From Mesoaciditoga sp. (GTDB lineage: Bacteria > Thermotogota > Thermotogae > Mesoaciditogales > Mesoaciditogaceae), in the NCBI GenBank assembly GCA_002878315.1, contig PNIW01000001.1, positions 1 to 49,380 on the forward strand: a DNA stretch of 49,380 nt, given 5' to 3'. The notes beneath the pieces were generated by a model. It worked only from the letters and a program-made list of their open reading frames with translations. It did not search any database and was not told where the DNA came from. This document shows positions 1 to 8,948 of this stretch, piece by piece. The position numbers and the translations under genes are program-made. Every line of letters begins with the position of its first letter. The first letter of the stretch is position 1.

Positions 1-16
1 GGGCTGAAAGGCCCGC
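1..16. other. Short stem at window edge
   Basis: GGGC and GCCC flank a six-base loop just beyond the MFS stop codon. On the minus strand it could be the start of a terminator hairpin, but the window ends before any T-tract could be seen. Confidence 0.2.
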
Positions 17-1225
17 TTATTCTTCAACCGATCCTTTGAAAAATTTCCAGAAAAAGACGGCATTTAAAAATTGAAATGCTGCCGCAATAAGCAATGGCAT
101 CTCTACCATCGAAAGGTCTATAAGATAACCTCCTATCGCCGGTCCGAAAGAGGAAGTTATCTGCTGTGGAAGGTTGCTCAACGACGCTACAGTGGCCCTT
201 TCTTCGCTTTTTGCCTGACTCATCACGAATGATTGGCGGAGAGGATTTCCTATCGCGATTACCATCATCCTTATCGCAAATAAAATGCTCGCAAGCAAAA
301 AGGTTGGCATAAAGGCCATCAAAACAAGGGATGCAACACCCAAAAGCCTCGTAATGACTATAGTTCTAATCGATCCCCATATCTTTGCAAGAAGTGGCGC
401 TATTAAAAAGGGAATTATCGCCATGATATTGATTACAGTGTAAAGAATTCCAATAGAGGCAGTATTCGCACCGTATCTAATGAAAAACCAGTAAACAAGT
501 ATCGGGCCTAAAAATCCTATTCCGAAGCCATTTAAAGCGTTTGTTATAGAGAGTTTTCCCACAAGGCCCCATGAAATTTTGAACGCGCCGGCTCTTTTTT
601 GCCTGTTTTTATCTTCCTTTATTGGAATGGTCAAAAAGACCATTACAACGTAGATAGCAGATGCGAGCGCCATTAAAAAGAGATAACTTCCACGCCATCC
701 AAGGTTAAATAGGTTATCGTAATAAGAAGGAATAAGCGCTAAAAGAGAGCCGACAGCGCTTCCTATCGTTCCAAAGATCGAAAGATAACTGAAGGCATGA
801 TTTCTAAAGGCAGGTTTGACGCTTTCGCTTATCAAAGCCTGCTCGGCTGGGTAAAATGGGCCAAAAGCACCTCCACTACCGGCTCCCCCACCCCGGCCAA
901 TCGTTCCGGCAGCAATAAGTGCCATCAGAATATAGTAATTCGTGGTAAAGAGAAAACCAGCGGCACTGATGGCACTTATAACCGTCATAACTATAATGAC
1001 GAGTTTTCTTCCGTACTTATCGGCAAAAAAGCCAACCAAAATTGAAAAGAAGAGCGAAACGACTATCGTGACAGTGAAAATAAAACCTATCTGGACTCCC
1101 GAAAAGCCCAATTTTGAAAGGTAAATCGCGACTATTATTACCAAGAATCCCTGGGCCATACTTCTTAAAAGACGGCCCATCATTAAAAGAGCGAGGTTAT
1201 GGTTTAGCCATTCTATTTTTTTCAA
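17..1225 (-). CDS. MFS family transporter, probable drug/metabolite exporter
   Basis: A 402-residue, very hydrophobic protein with about 12 predicted membrane spans. It has the major facilitator loop signature between spans 2 and 3 (GFFADKYGRK, near residue 65), so it should be a proton-coupled inner-membrane transporter. A glycine-rich loop (near residues 106-120) and the tail KFFKGSVEE are visible; the substrate cannot be deduced. The start is TTG at 1225, overlapping the TGA of padR in a TTGA arrangement, so translation is probably coupled to the regulator. PadR-MFS pairs are often self-regulated exporters of toxic compounds; that role is inferred from context only. Confidence 0.85.
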   Translation of the reverse strand: MKKIEWLNHNLALLMMGRLLRSMAQGFLVIIVAIYLSKLGFSGVQIGFIFTVTIVVSLFFSILVGFFADKYGRKLVIIVMTVISAISAAGFLFTTNYYILMALIAAGTIGRGGGAGSGGAFGPFYPAEQALISESVKPAFRNHAFSYLSIFGTIGSAVGSLLALIPSYYDNLFNLGWRGSYLFLMALASAIYVVMVFLTIPIKEDKNRQKRAGAFKISWGLVGKLSITNALNGFGIGFLGPILVYWFFIRYGANTASIGILYTVINIMAIIPFLIAPLLAKIWGSIRTIVITRLLGVASLVLMAFMPTFLLASILFAIRMMVIAIGNPLRQSFVMSQAKSEERATVASLSNLPQQITSSFGPAIGGYLIDLSMVEMPLLIAAAFQFLNAVFFWKFFKGSVEE

Positions 1226-1602
1226 TTGCCTGTGTCATCTGCCCTTCTAACATTTTCGAATATCTCAAGGAAATTTTTGTAAATTTGAATATTGTCCTTT
1301 ATCTCTGAAGCGAGAATATCGAGCGTTTCAATTCCTGCCTGCGTGATCTCGTAGATGTGACGTGCGGGACCAGAGCCCGAGGTATCCCACCTTGAGGTTA
1401 TTAAACCCTTTTCTTCTAAACTTCTAAGCATTTTATATATCGCGGTTTGATCCGGTAGATACTCTTCAAATCCAAATTCTCTCAATTTATCCATCAACTG
1501 ATATCCGTAAGATGGCTCTTTGTAAAGGGCGAGAAGCAAAAATGGCCCTATGAATCTCACTCTCATTCCGTGTCTTCTTCCAAAACCACGTCCCTGACGC
1601 AT
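1222..1602 (-). CDS. PadR family transcriptional regulator
   Basis: A 126-residue winged-helix regulator. The segment YKEPSYGYQLMDKL followed by the recognition helix region LPDQTAIYKMLRSLEEKGLI is the typical PadR N-terminal domain; a short helical tail (residues ~90-120) would form the dimer arm. An in-frame ATG further upstream (1674) exists, but the ATG at 1602 has a strong Shine-Dalgarno (GGAGG at 1608-1612) and starts just before the basic N-terminus MRQGRGFGRRHG. It overlaps the downstream MFS gene by 4 bp and is divergent from the suf operon. It probably represses its own operon; the ligand is unknown. Confidence 0.88.
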   Translation of the reverse strand: MRQGRGFGRRHGMRVRFIGPFLLLALYKEPSYGYQLMDKLREFGFEEYLPDQTAIYKMLRSLEEKGLITSRWDTSGSGPARHIYEITQAGIETLDILASEIKDNIQIYKNFLEIFENVRRADDTGN

Positions 1603-1633
1603 TTTAACCTCCACTTTATCTTTATCAACGTAT

Positions 1634-1642
1634 ATTTTATCA
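1634..1642 (-). promoter_or_regulatory. Candidate padR promoter (extended -10)
   Basis: On the minus strand the sequence TGATAAAAT is an extended -10 element about 30 bp upstream of the padR ATG at 1602. No convincing -35 was found. It faces the suf promoter within the same 130-bp divergent region, so a PadR operator could affect both. Confidence 0.4.
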
Positions 1643-1659
1643 TTTTTTAACGGTTTTTC

Positions 1660-1688
1660 TTGCTTTTGTTTCAAAATAATGGTAAAAT
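1660..1688 (+). promoter_or_regulatory. Candidate suf operon promoter
   Basis: TTGCTT (1660-1665) and TAAAAT (1683-1688) are separated by 17 bp, and the -10 is extended by TGG. Predicted transcription start is near 1695, leaving a leader of about 35 nt with AAGGAGG before the sufC ATG. No clear operator was identified. Confidence 0.45.
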
Positions 1689-1730
1689 TAATCTGGATTA
1701 AAAAGGTATAGATTTACAAGGAGGCCTAAT

Positions 1731-2468
1731 ATGGAATTAATCAAGATTATCGATCTTCATGCATCGATTGGCGAAAAGGAAGTCATAAAGGGAGTTAACC
1801 TTACAGTGAACAGAAACGAGATCCATGCGATCATGGGACCTAACGGTGCTGGCAAAACCACACTTATAAATGTCATAATGGGAAATCCAAAATACAGAGT
1901 TACATCCGGAGAGATTTTATTTGAAGGTAAGAGTATACTCAATTTAAGCGTTGATGAAAGGGCAAGATTGGGCATATTCCAGTCCTTTCAATATCCCGAA
2001 GAAATATCCGGAGTAACCTTCATGAATTTTTTACGTCTCGCCTATGAAAAAATGCATCCTGATCAGAAGATGAGTGTGCTTGAATTTGGAGACATGATGG
2101 TAAAGATCGCCGATTCTCTTAAGATGGATCATAATTTCCTTAAAAGATACGTCAATCTTGGCTTTTCAGGAGGAGAAAGGAAAAAATCCGAGATTCTTCA
2201 ATTGAGCGCTTTAAATCCAAAGATAGCATTGCTCGACGAGACGGATTCTGGTCTTGATATAGACGCTTTAAAGATAGTATCCGAAGGAATAAACAATGCA
2301 TCCAAGAATGGCATGGCAGTTGTACTGGTGACACATTACAAAAGAATCTTAGATTATGTGAAACCAAAATTCGTACACATATTCATAGACGGGCGCATAG
2401 TAAAAACCGGTGGAATAGAACTTGCCGAAGAATTGGAAAGAAATGGGTATGAGGAAGTGAGAATATGA
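1731..2468 (+). CDS. sufC: Fe-S cluster assembly ATPase SufC
   Basis: A 245-residue ABC-type ATPase that energises the SufBCD scaffold for Fe-S cluster assembly in the cytoplasm. Visible motifs: Walker [10 protein letters not shown] (near residue 37), Q-loop [10 protein letters not shown] (near 83), ABC signature [11 protein letters not shown] (near 140), Walker [13 protein letters not shown], and the switch histidine VTHYKRIL. The LDETDSGLD form is typical of SufC rather than of transporter ATPases. AAGGAGG lies 6 nt before the ATG. It is the first gene of sufCBDSU and its stop overlaps the sufB start (ATGA). Confidence 0.97.
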   Translation: MELIKIIDLHASIGEKEVIKGVNLTVNRNEIHAIMGPNGAGKTTLINVIMGNPKYRVTSGEILFEGKSILNLSVDERARLGIFQSFQYPEEISGVTFMNFLRLAYEKMHPDQKMSVLEFGDMMVKIADSLKMDHNFLKRYVNLGFSGGERKKSEILQLSALNPKIALLDETDSGLDIDALKIVSEGINNASKNGMAVVLVTHYKRILDYVKPKFVHIFIDGRIVKTGGIELAEELERNGYEEVRI

Positions 2469-3814
2469 CAAATAACGCGCTTTCGAAAACAGAACCTGGT
2501 TTAAATAGGAGGATCATAGAGGAAATATCCGAATCAAAAAATGAGCCTTTGTGGATGAAAGATATAAGAATGAAATCTCTTGAATATTTTTTAAATAGGC
2601 CTAATCCAAACTTTGGAGTGGATATATCGGCCCTTGATCTCAACTCTATAGTCAATTACGTAAAGCCTGGTGCTCAAAATGAAAGATCGTGGGAAGATGT
2701 GCCGGAAGATATAAGAGAAAACTTCGAAAAACTCGGAATACCGCAGGCAGAAAGAGAAGCCCTTGCGGGCGTTGGTGCCCAGTATGACTCCGAAATGGTA
2801 TATCACAACATGAAAGAGTCCTTAAAAAAACTCGGCGTCATCTTTCTCGAGATGGGAACGGCCGTCAGAGAATATCCAGATCTCGTTAAAAAGTACTTCA
2901 TGCACCTTATTCCGCCAAATGATCACAAATTTGCCGCACTCCATGGTGCAGTATGGAGCGGAGGCACTTTTATATATGTGCCGCCAAATGTAAATGTGCC
3001 TATGCCGATACAATCGTATTATCTCATGGGATCTCCCGGAATGGGCCAATTTGAACACACGCTTATAGTTGTCGATAAGGGATCAAAATTGGAATTCATA
3101 GAAGGATGTTCGGGCCAAAATTATTCGGTAAGCAATTTACATGCCGGTGCCGTTGAAATATACGTTGAAGAGGGTGCAACCGTTAAATTCTCAACGATAG
3201 AAAACTGGGCAAAGAATACCTACAATCTGAACACAAAACGCGCTTCTGTTGACAAGGACGGAACTATAATATGGATCTCCGGAACTATGGGATCGGCCAA
3301 AACCATGCTGTATCCGTCGAGCATACTTAAAGGCAAGGGCGCAAGGGCAGAATATACAACTATAACCTATGCAGGGCCCGGCCAGCATCTCGATACCGGA
3401 ACGAAGGTCTTTCACTTTGCCCCATACACGTCTTCAAAGGTAGACTCGAGAAGTATAAGTTTTGGTGGAGGATACGCATTTTACAGAGGACTTGTGAGGG
3501 TATCGGAGTCGGCGATCCATTCAAAATCTTCGGTCGATTGTTCTGCCTTAATGGTCGACAACGTCTCAAAGTCCGATACTCTTCCTATAATAGAGGTTAT
3601 GAATAATCAATCGGAAATAGGCCATGAGGCATATGTTGGAAAAATAAATGAGGATCAAATATATTACCTTATGAGCAGGGGACTTACAGAAGATGACGCA
3701 AAGGCACTTATAGTAAGAGGATTCCTCGATCCATTTATAAAACAGTTGCCTTTCGAATATGCAGTCGAATTCAACAGAATAATAGACATGCATTTCAATT
3801 CAAAGATAGGGTGA
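2465..3814 (+). CDS. sufB: Fe-S cluster assembly scaffold protein SufB
   Basis: A 449-residue SufB protein, the scaffold on which the nascent cluster is built with SufC and SufD. Family features include the N-terminal region with [11 protein letters not shown], the beta-helix core (roughly residues 130-380; [10 protein letters not shown] contains a cysteine near residue 218), and the C-terminal block [20 protein letters not shown], which is shared with SufD. It is somewhat shorter than the E. coli protein (495). The start overlaps the sufC stop by 4 nt, and the TGA overlaps the sufD start, consistent with translation of SufBCD subunits in one operon. Confidence 0.96.
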   Translation: MTNNALSKTEPGLNRRIIEEISESKNEPLWMKDIRMKSLEYFLNRPNPNFGVDISALDLNSIVNYVKPGAQNERSWEDVPEDIRENFEKLGIPQAEREALAGVGAQYDSEMVYHNMKESLKKLGVIFLEMGTAVREYPDLVKKYFMHLIPPNDHKFAALHGAVWSGGTFIYVPPNVNVPMPIQSYYLMGSPGMGQFEHTLIVVDKGSKLEFIEGCSGQNYSVSNLHAGAVEIYVEEGATVKFSTIENWAKNTYNLNTKRASVDKDGTIIWISGTMGSAKTMLYPSSILKGKGARAEYTTITYAGPGQHLDTGTKVFHFAPYTSSKVDSRSISFGGGYAFYRGLVRVSESAIHSKSSVDCSALMVDNVSKSDTLPIIEVMNNQSEIGHEAYVGKINEDQIYYLMSRGLTEDDAKALIVRGFLDPFIKQLPFEYAVEFNRIIDMHFNSKIG

Positions 3815-4959
3815 TGGACATGTTTACAAGGGTAGAGCCGAAAAGGCAAAGTTTCACCGTAAAGGAAGATTATGGATGGGAAGATATACAAAACAAAGAC
3901 GGATCTCTTTACGATCTGCTTTCGGATTATTTATCTTATGATTTTCCACTTTGGAAAAGACTTGAATTTTCCGATTTCAAAAAATATCCCATTAAAAAAT
4001 ATTCAGGGAATTTTTTGAGGAATGGGAATTTGCTTCTTACGCAAGATGCCATGAAAACCGAATTAAGAGATTTTACAACGGGAAAATTCGCTGGCGTTGA
4101 TCCAAAATTCGTCATGATGGCTCTTATTTTTTTTAACAGCGGCGTCTTTGGAAAGATCGATAAAAATGAAAGGATAAATCTCGATTATGATTTGAAAGAC
4201 AACAAAGTTGTAATAGAGAATTCCGGCCTCATTTTGGAAGAAGACTCCTCTGTCATAATGATAAGATCGTACAGAGGGGAAGGAAAACTTTTAAATTCGG
4301 CTTCAAAATACCTGCTCAGGGCCGGATCGAAGTTGAAAATCTTCAACGTCATAATAAGTCCAAAGACCGATCTTGTAATCTCTTCAAGTTTATATAACCT
4401 CGAGGAGAACGCATCTTTAGAGGTTTACGATGTTATCTTCGGGGGCGAGAAGACGGCCATAGATCACACGGCGAATCTGAATGGAGACTTCTCAAGGGCC
4501 ACATTCAAAACAGTTTACTTTGCACGTGGAAAAGAAAGGATGGATCTAAGAAATTCTCTAAACCATTTTGGAAGATCCACGTACGGAAGAATAGAAACAA
4601 ACGGCTCCCTCTCAGATGAAGGATACTCCGTCGTCAGGGGAAATATAGAAATAAAGAGTACGGCCGTCGGAGCAGACTCAGAAGAAAGAAGCAATACCAT
4701 CAGCCTTTCGAAAAAAGCCAGAGCCGATTCGATCCCTTCTCTTTACGTTGATAACAACGACGTGATTGCAAAGCACGGTGCCTCCATTGGAAATATAGAC
4801 GAAGATAAGTTATACTATCTTATGTCAAGAGGACTCGATGAGAGGTCTGCGATAAGATTGATAGTGTCGGGCATTTTCGAACCTATAATAAATGAGATCC
4901 CTCCTGACAATTCTAATCTAAAAGAGGAGATCGAAAATGCAATATCCGTTAGGATCTGA
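3814..4959 (+). CDS. sufD: Fe-S cluster assembly protein SufD
   Basis: A 381-residue SufB/SufD family protein that pairs with SufB in the SufBC2D complex. The N-terminal 150 residues are divergent, while the C-terminal half shows the beta-helix and the conserved end block [19 protein letters not shown], matching the equivalent block in SufB. The ATG at 3814 overlaps the sufB stop (TGATG); a second ATG at 3820 has a better distance from the upstream AGGG and may be the true start. The last 23 nt overlap sufS and carry the sufS ribosome binding site. Confidence 0.92.
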   Translation: MDMFTRVEPKRQSFTVKEDYGWEDIQNKDGSLYDLLSDYLSYDFPLWKRLEFSDFKKYPIKKYSGNFLRNGNLLLTQDAMKTELRDFTTGKFAGVDPKFVMMALIFFNSGVFGKIDKNERINLDYDLKDNKVVIENSGLILEEDSSVIMIRSYRGEGKLLNSASKYLLRAGSKLKIFNVIISPKTDLVISSSLYNLEENASLEVYDVIFGGEKTAIDHTANLNGDFSRATFKTVYFARGKERMDLRNSLNHFGRSTYGRIETNGSLSDEGYSVVRGNIEIKSTAVGADSEERSNTISLSKKARADSIPSLYVDNNDVIAKHGASIGNIDEDKLYYLMSRGLDERSAIRLIVSGIFEPIINEIPPDNSNLKEEIENAISVRI

Positions 4960-6172
4960 GGTAAAAAAAGATTTTCCAATTCTTTCGACGATTTTACCTA
5001 ATGGAAAGAGACTCGTTTATCTTGATAACGCGGCCACGACACAAAAGCCTATTCAGGTTATAAATGCGGTGGCAGATTTTTACAAATTCACCAATGCAAA
5101 TGTCGCAAGAAGCGCTCATTACCTTGGTGAAAAAACAACCATTGCTTACAACGATGCAAGAAAAGAGGTTGCAAAATTCATAAATGCTGACTACGACGAA
5201 ATAATCTTTACCTCCGGAACGACCGAATCGATAAACACGGTAGCCTATGGATGGGGAGATGAAAATCTGTCGGAAGGTGACGAGATCGTCGTTATGACAA
5301 GCGAGCATCACAGCGATTTCGTTCCATGGCAGCAACTTGCGTTAAGAAAAAAGGCGCATTTTAAAGTGGTACCTCTGCGCGAAGATGGAACAATAGATAT
5401 CGATACGATAAAACGATACGTAAGTCCAAAGACAAAAATCGTCGCATGCGCCGGAATGACGAATTCATTTGGCGTTATAAATCCCATCCAGGAGATAGGC
5501 CATATAGCCCACAAATTAGGCGCAGTTTTTGTCGTGGACGGAGCCCAGTCAGTTCCATCAATGCCGACAGATGTAAAACAAATAGATGCCGATTTTCTCT
5601 CCTTTTCGGGGCATAAAATGCTCGCTCCCATGGGAATAGGGGTGCTTTACGTAAAAAGATCAATAATCGAGAGTTTAAAGCCATTTCTTACCGGTGGCGG
5701 GATGATAGATGAGGTAAAAAATGATTCAACGACCTTTGCCTGTGCACCGGACAGGTATGAGGCCGGGACTCCGAATGTGGAAGGCGCCATAGGTCTTGCA
5801 ACTGCCATAAAATATTTGAAAAAAATAGGAATGGGAAGGATTTTGGAACACGAAAGAGATTTACTTGCTTACGCGTATGAAAAATTAAGCTCTGTAGATC
5901 GCGTCATACTCTACGGCCCAAAGGACATAGAAAAGAGAGGTGGAATCCTGTCTTTTAACATCAAAGGTATCCATCCCCATGACGTTGCCTCGATATTGGA
6001 CGCAAACGGGGTGGCAATAAGAAGCGGTCACCATTGTGCCCAGCCGATTTTAAGATCTCTGAATGTGGAATTTATGGCAACGGCAAGGGCAAGTTTTTAC
6101 GTTTACAACGAAAAATCAGACATAGATGTACTTGTAGATGCAATTGAAGATGCAAAGAGGCGATTTTTATGA
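4937..6172 (+). CDS. sufS: Cysteine desulfurase SufS (type II)
   Basis: A 411-residue PLP-dependent enzyme that takes sulfur from cysteine as a persulfide and hands it to SufU. Visible: N-terminal VYLDNAATTQKP, the nucleotide-fold aspartate VVDGAQS, the PLP lysine in FSGHKMLAPMG (near residue 230), and the catalytic cysteine in RSGHHCAQP (near residue 366). The RSGHHCAQP context and overall length fit the SufS/CsdA group rather than IscS. AGAGGAGA inside the end of sufD lies about 6 nt before the ATG. The stop overlaps the sufU start. Confidence 0.96.
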   Translation: MQYPLGSEVKKDFPILSTILPNGKRLVYLDNAATTQKPIQVINAVADFYKFTNANVARSAHYLGEKTTIAYNDARKEVAKFINADYDEIIFTSGTTESINTVAYGWGDENLSEGDEIVVMTSEHHSDFVPWQQLALRKKAHFKVVPLREDGTIDIDTIKRYVSPKTKIVACAGMTNSFGVINPIQEIGHIAHKLGAVFVVDGAQSVPSMPTDVKQIDADFLSFSGHKMLAPMGIGVLYVKRSIIESLKPFLTGGGMIDEVKNDSTTFACAPDRYEAGTPNVEGAIGLATAIKYLKKIGMGRILEHERDLLAYAYEKLSSVDRVILYGPKDIEKRGGILSFNIKGIHPHDVASILDANGVAIRSGHHCAQPILRSLNVEFMATARASFYVYNEKSDIDVLVDAIEDAKRRFL

Positions 6173-6588
6173 GAGATTTTTCAGATCTTTATGCGGAAAT
6201 AATAATGGATCACCAGAAACATCCAAGAAATTTCGGGACGCTTCCGATTTTCGATAAAGAAGTCCAGATGACCAATTCTTCGTGCGGTGATCAGATCTCG
6301 TTGCAAGTAAAATTCGAAGATGGAAAGATAAAGGACATAAAGTTCATGGGAATTGGATGTGCCATAAGTATGGCCTCGGCCTCTGTAATGACAGAAATTG
6401 TAAAGGGAATGGATGTGAAGGAGGCAAAAAAGATATCAGGTGAATTCATAGAAATGGTAACAAACGGCAAAGAACCTGCCGATGATCTCAAAGACGCCCG
6501 GGCCTTCAGTGGCGTTAACAAATATCCAATGCGCGTGAAATGCGCCACGCTCGCATGGCATGCCATCCAAAAGGCACTTAGCGATTAG
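6169..6588 (+). CDS. sufU: SufU-type sulfur acceptor / Fe-S assembly protein
   Basis: A 139-residue IscU-fold protein. The three conserved cysteines are in SSCGDQ, GIGCAIS and VKCATLAW, and the aspartate after the first (CGD) is the usual zinc or cluster ligand. The extra segment of about 20 residues between the second and third cysteines (VTNGKEPADDLKDARAFSGV) marks it as SufU rather than IscU. In Gram-positive bacteria SufU accepts persulfide sulfur from SufS; the same role is inferred here. It is last in the suf operon and overlaps, tail to tail, the end of the minus-strand prepilin gene by 11 bp, with no terminator hairpin seen between them. Confidence 0.94.
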   Translation: MRDFSDLYAEIIMDHQKHPRNFGTLPIFDKEVQMTNSSCGDQISLQVKFEDGKIKDIKFMGIGCAISMASASVMTEIVKGMDVKEAKKISGEFIEMVTNGKEPADDLKDARAFSGVNKYPMRVKCATLAWHAIQKALSD

Positions 6589-7108
6589 AGGCCTTCCCTA
6601 TATATGTTTTTAATTTTCCGAATTTGAAGGCTATGTACCTTTCCTCTATTTTGAAAGATAAAGGTTCCTTTCCGTTGTAAAGGGAGTTAAAACCAGAAAA
6701 GTGGGTGTTAAAGTAAATACTTCCCGGCCTTAATTCAGATAGTTTGTGGATATCCTCATGGCCATTTGCCACAAGCCTTCTCAGAGAAGATCTGCCTTCT
6801 GTACAGAACAACTGGTAGGCAATAACCGGATCGGACCCTATCAAAAGTATTGAGTGTTCGATATAACTATCGTTGTAGACTATTAATTCGAGTTCCCGGC
6901 CCTTCACATCTTTGTGCATGTAAAGTATGACATCTTCAAAATCTTGAACAAATTGATTAGAATTTGAGAACTCTTGGATCATCTTTACCAAGATCATTAT
7001 GGATTCATAAGTTATCGCAGCGCCTGTTGCATAGATCGAAAAGGCGACGAGTAATTCAATTATTACCGATCCTGAAAGTTTCCCCCGTGACTGTGGATTT
7101 GTATTCAC
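6578..7108 (-). CDS. Type IV prepilin-like protein (minor pseudopilin)
   Basis: A 176-residue protein with a class III signal: a short basic leader, then G|SVIIELLVAF with glutamate at position +5 of the mature protein, followed by a hydrophobic helix. The C-terminal part ends in a beta-rich segment (FKIEERYIAFKFGKL) like ComGF/PulJ-type minor pilins. The probable start is GTG at 7108, after a G-run, inside the preceding prepilin gene (53-bp overlap). It is the last gene of its minus-strand run and converges on sufU. Function in pilus assembly, secretion or DNA uptake is inferred from the N-terminus only. Confidence 0.65.
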   Translation of the reverse strand: MNTNPQSRGKLSGSVIIELLVAFSIYATGAAITYESIMILVKMIQEFSNSNQFVQDFEDVILYMHKDVKGRELELIVYNDSYIEHSILLIGSDPVIAYQLFCTEGRSSLRRLVANGHEDIHKLSELRPGSIYFNTHFSGFNSLYNGKEPLSFKIEERYIAFKFGKLKTYIGKASNR

Positions 7109-7310
7109 TGGTTTCCCCCAAATTTATCAATGAAAGATCATCGTAAGACAGATTCGAAATCGAGATGATCTGAGATAGTTCTGTAGATCCTTTCTCTATC
7201 TGTCTTTGATTTCTCATCAAGGATAAAAAGGCAGAATTAACTATCAAAAACAAAACAAAAGACAAAATCAAAAATAAAAGAGATTCAATGAGTACGGATC
7301 CTTTTTTCAT
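7056..7310 (-). CDS. Short type IV prepilin-like protein
   Basis: An 84-residue protein beginning MKKG|SVLIESLLFLILSF: a two-lysine leader, glycine cleavage site, glutamate at +5 and a long hydrophobic segment, which is the prepilin peptidase substrate pattern. The mature part is only about 50 residues after the helix, so it would be a very small minor pseudopilin. Its ATG overlaps the TGA of the upstream 325-residue gene, and its 3' end overlaps the next prepilin-like gene in another frame. No other pilus gene (ATPase, PilC, peptidase) lies in the window. Confidence 0.65.
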   Translation of the reverse strand: MKKGSVLIESLLFLILSFVLFLIVNSAFLSLMRNQRQIEKGSTELSQIISISNLSYDDLSLINLGETSEYKSTVTGETFRIGNN

Positions 7311-8284
7311 TTTATGAAAAAAAAGTACATTATCACCATGGCTGTTCCGACTATTCCCGCGACAAGGATAACCGCTATAAAGATATCCGCAAGATGGAGA
7401 TGTACCTCTTCCTCATCATTTTTAACCCTTGTTTGACGTGGCGCTGTGGACTGAGAACTGCCTATGATCGGAACTCCCACAGATGTCGTCATCAAATTCA
7501 TGCTGTTTAACACTATGGCTTTGAAGTAAAAATTCTGGCATTCTATTTTTATAAGAGTGAAATCCTCTCCAAACTCCGGAACGAATTCTTTTGATATTAT
7601 CCTTCCGACAAGAGGGGAAAGATTTTCACCCTGTGCGTTAAAATCGTCCGGAAACTTTTTAAGCATTTCTGCTTTTACCTGATCATTTGCGAATCTCAAA
7701 ACGGTAAAATAAATCTTCTCTCCTATTCTGAAATCATTTATCGATTTTCCGGCAATTGGATCAACTATAGGATAGGCCTCCGAAAGGTCCTTGAGATCGT
7801 CCCTCTTTATGGCCTTGAAAGCATCTTCGCTGTTTCCAACTTTAGACAGTTGCTTCGAAAACTCGGCAAATGTCATCTCCTGGATGTCCACACTCATCTT
7901 AATTGAATCGACCCATTCCTTGAAAAAATCTTCTATTATAGAACCTATAACTTCGACGTCGGCATTTTGAATCGCGATTTTAATTCTGTGCTTAAAGGAT
8001 ACGTCCGAATTTATCTTTTTGCTTATGAATTTTTCAAGATCGCTGTTCATCTCCTTTATCTCGGGAGAACTTTTGACCATCCTGTTTTTTATCTGCGGTA
8101 TCCTCAACTGGATCAACTTGAAATCATCTTTGAAACTGACATTTATCATCGAAGAAAAACTCAGCGGATATTGAATAACATCGTACTTGAAATCTCCGCT
8201 TCCTGTGATAAGGAAGTATCCTATGTACCCTTCAAGCGTTACCTTGCTCTGGCCCGCGAACTTTATAATGGATATATCGCTCAT
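7307..8284 (-). CDS. Conserved-looking protein of unknown function with C-terminal membrane anchor
   Basis: A 325-residue protein I do not recognise. Most of it looks soluble (mixed alpha/beta, charged). Near residues 265-285 there is a low-complexity linker with APRQTRVKNDEEEVH, then a single membrane span at the end (IFIAVILVAGIVGTAMVIMYFFF), so it is probably tail-anchored with the bulk in the cytoplasm. It overlaps the GGDEF-like gene upstream and the short prepilin gene downstream by 4 nt each, suggesting coupled translation and a shared job with those proteins. Confidence 0.6.
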   Translation of the reverse strand: MSDISIIKFAGQSKVTLEGYIGYFLITGSGDFKYDVIQYPLSFSSMINVSFKDDFKLIQLRIPQIKNRMVKSSPEIKEMNSDLEKFISKKINSDVSFKHRIKIAIQNADVEVIGSIIEDFFKEWVDSIKMSVDIQEMTFAEFSKQLSKVGNSEDAFKAIKRDDLKDLSEAYPIVDPIAGKSINDFRIGEKIYFTVLRFANDQVKAEMLKKFPDDFNAQGENLSPLVGRIISKEFVPEFGEDFTLIKIECQNFYFKAIVLNSMNLMTTSVGVPIIGSSQSTAPRQTRVKNDEEEVHLHLADIFIAVILVAGIVGTAMVIMYFFFIK

Positions 8285-8946
8285 TCTGAAAAGATCACCA
8301 TATTCTTACCTTTTTGCTTTCCTATCTCGAGCAATTTTTCTCCCAAATCGAGAAGTTTTGCGATTTCTTGTGAATCCTCTGGAAAGGTAACGACGGAAAT
8401 AGTACATGTCATACCGATCATCTTGCCATCTATTTCGAACTTTTGAGCGGCGAATGATTTGTTTATTCTTTTCGCTATGGATATGACATTTTCTCTCGGA
8501 GTTTCAGTCACAAGTATCAAAAATTCATCAACCCCTATCCTCGCTACCATGTCAAGAGGAACTCTTACGGCATTTTTGAGAAATTTACCAATTTCCCTCA
8601 TCAAAATATCTATCTCCTGCTTTTCAAGCATCTTCGTTCTCTGCTCAAAGTCATCTATATCAAAGAAGATCAGGGCGCACTTCAGGTTCATTTCAAAGGC
8701 CTTAGAATAAATGAAGTTCAAATATGCAAGCATGTGATCGCGCGAGTAAACCCTCGTTACGGGATCTATAACCTCATGTGTGCCTATTTTGTTAACGACA
8801 TTTTCGAGGTTATCAAATTCGCGCCTGACAAGTTCGTTGTACTGATTTATGAGAGTCTCCATTTGCTCTATCTGGCTTTCGTACCATTTTATCCTTTCTT
8901 TGAGATGCTCATTTTCCCTCTTTAAATTTTCAATCTCATCTGCCAT
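8281..8946 (-). CDS. GGDEF-domain protein with altered signature motif
   Basis: A 221-residue soluble protein. Residues 1-55 form a coiled coil (heptads rich in E, K, L), residues ~60-220 a GGDEF domain with FFDIDDFE (substrate/metal aspartate) and RIGVDEFLIL at the signature position. GVDEF replaces the usual GGDEF/GGEEF, so diguanylate cyclase activity is uncertain; it may be a weak enzyme or a GTP/c-di-GMP-sensing relic. The second ATG (8946) is preferred because GGGGG lies 7 nt upstream. The gene follows ndk, a GTP-producing enzyme, and precedes the prepilin-like genes, whose systems are often controlled by c-di-GMP. Confidence 0.75.
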   Translation of the reverse strand: MADEIENLKRENEHLKERIKWYESQIEQMETLINQYNELVRREFDNLENVVNKIGTHEVIDPVTRVYSRDHMLAYLNFIYSKAFEMNLKCALIFFDIDDFEQRTKMLEKQEIDILMREIGKFLKNAVRVPLDMVARIGVDEFLILVTETPRENVISIAKRINKSFAAQKFEIDGKMIGMTCTISVVTFPEDSQEIAKLLDLGEKLLEIGKQKGKNMVIFSE

Positions 8947-8948
8947 TT

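Noticed and set aside
7967-8446. 159-residue plus-strand open frame opposite the tail-anchored and GGDEF-like genes
   Set aside because: It crosses two coupled minus-strand genes with recognisable features and has no start context.
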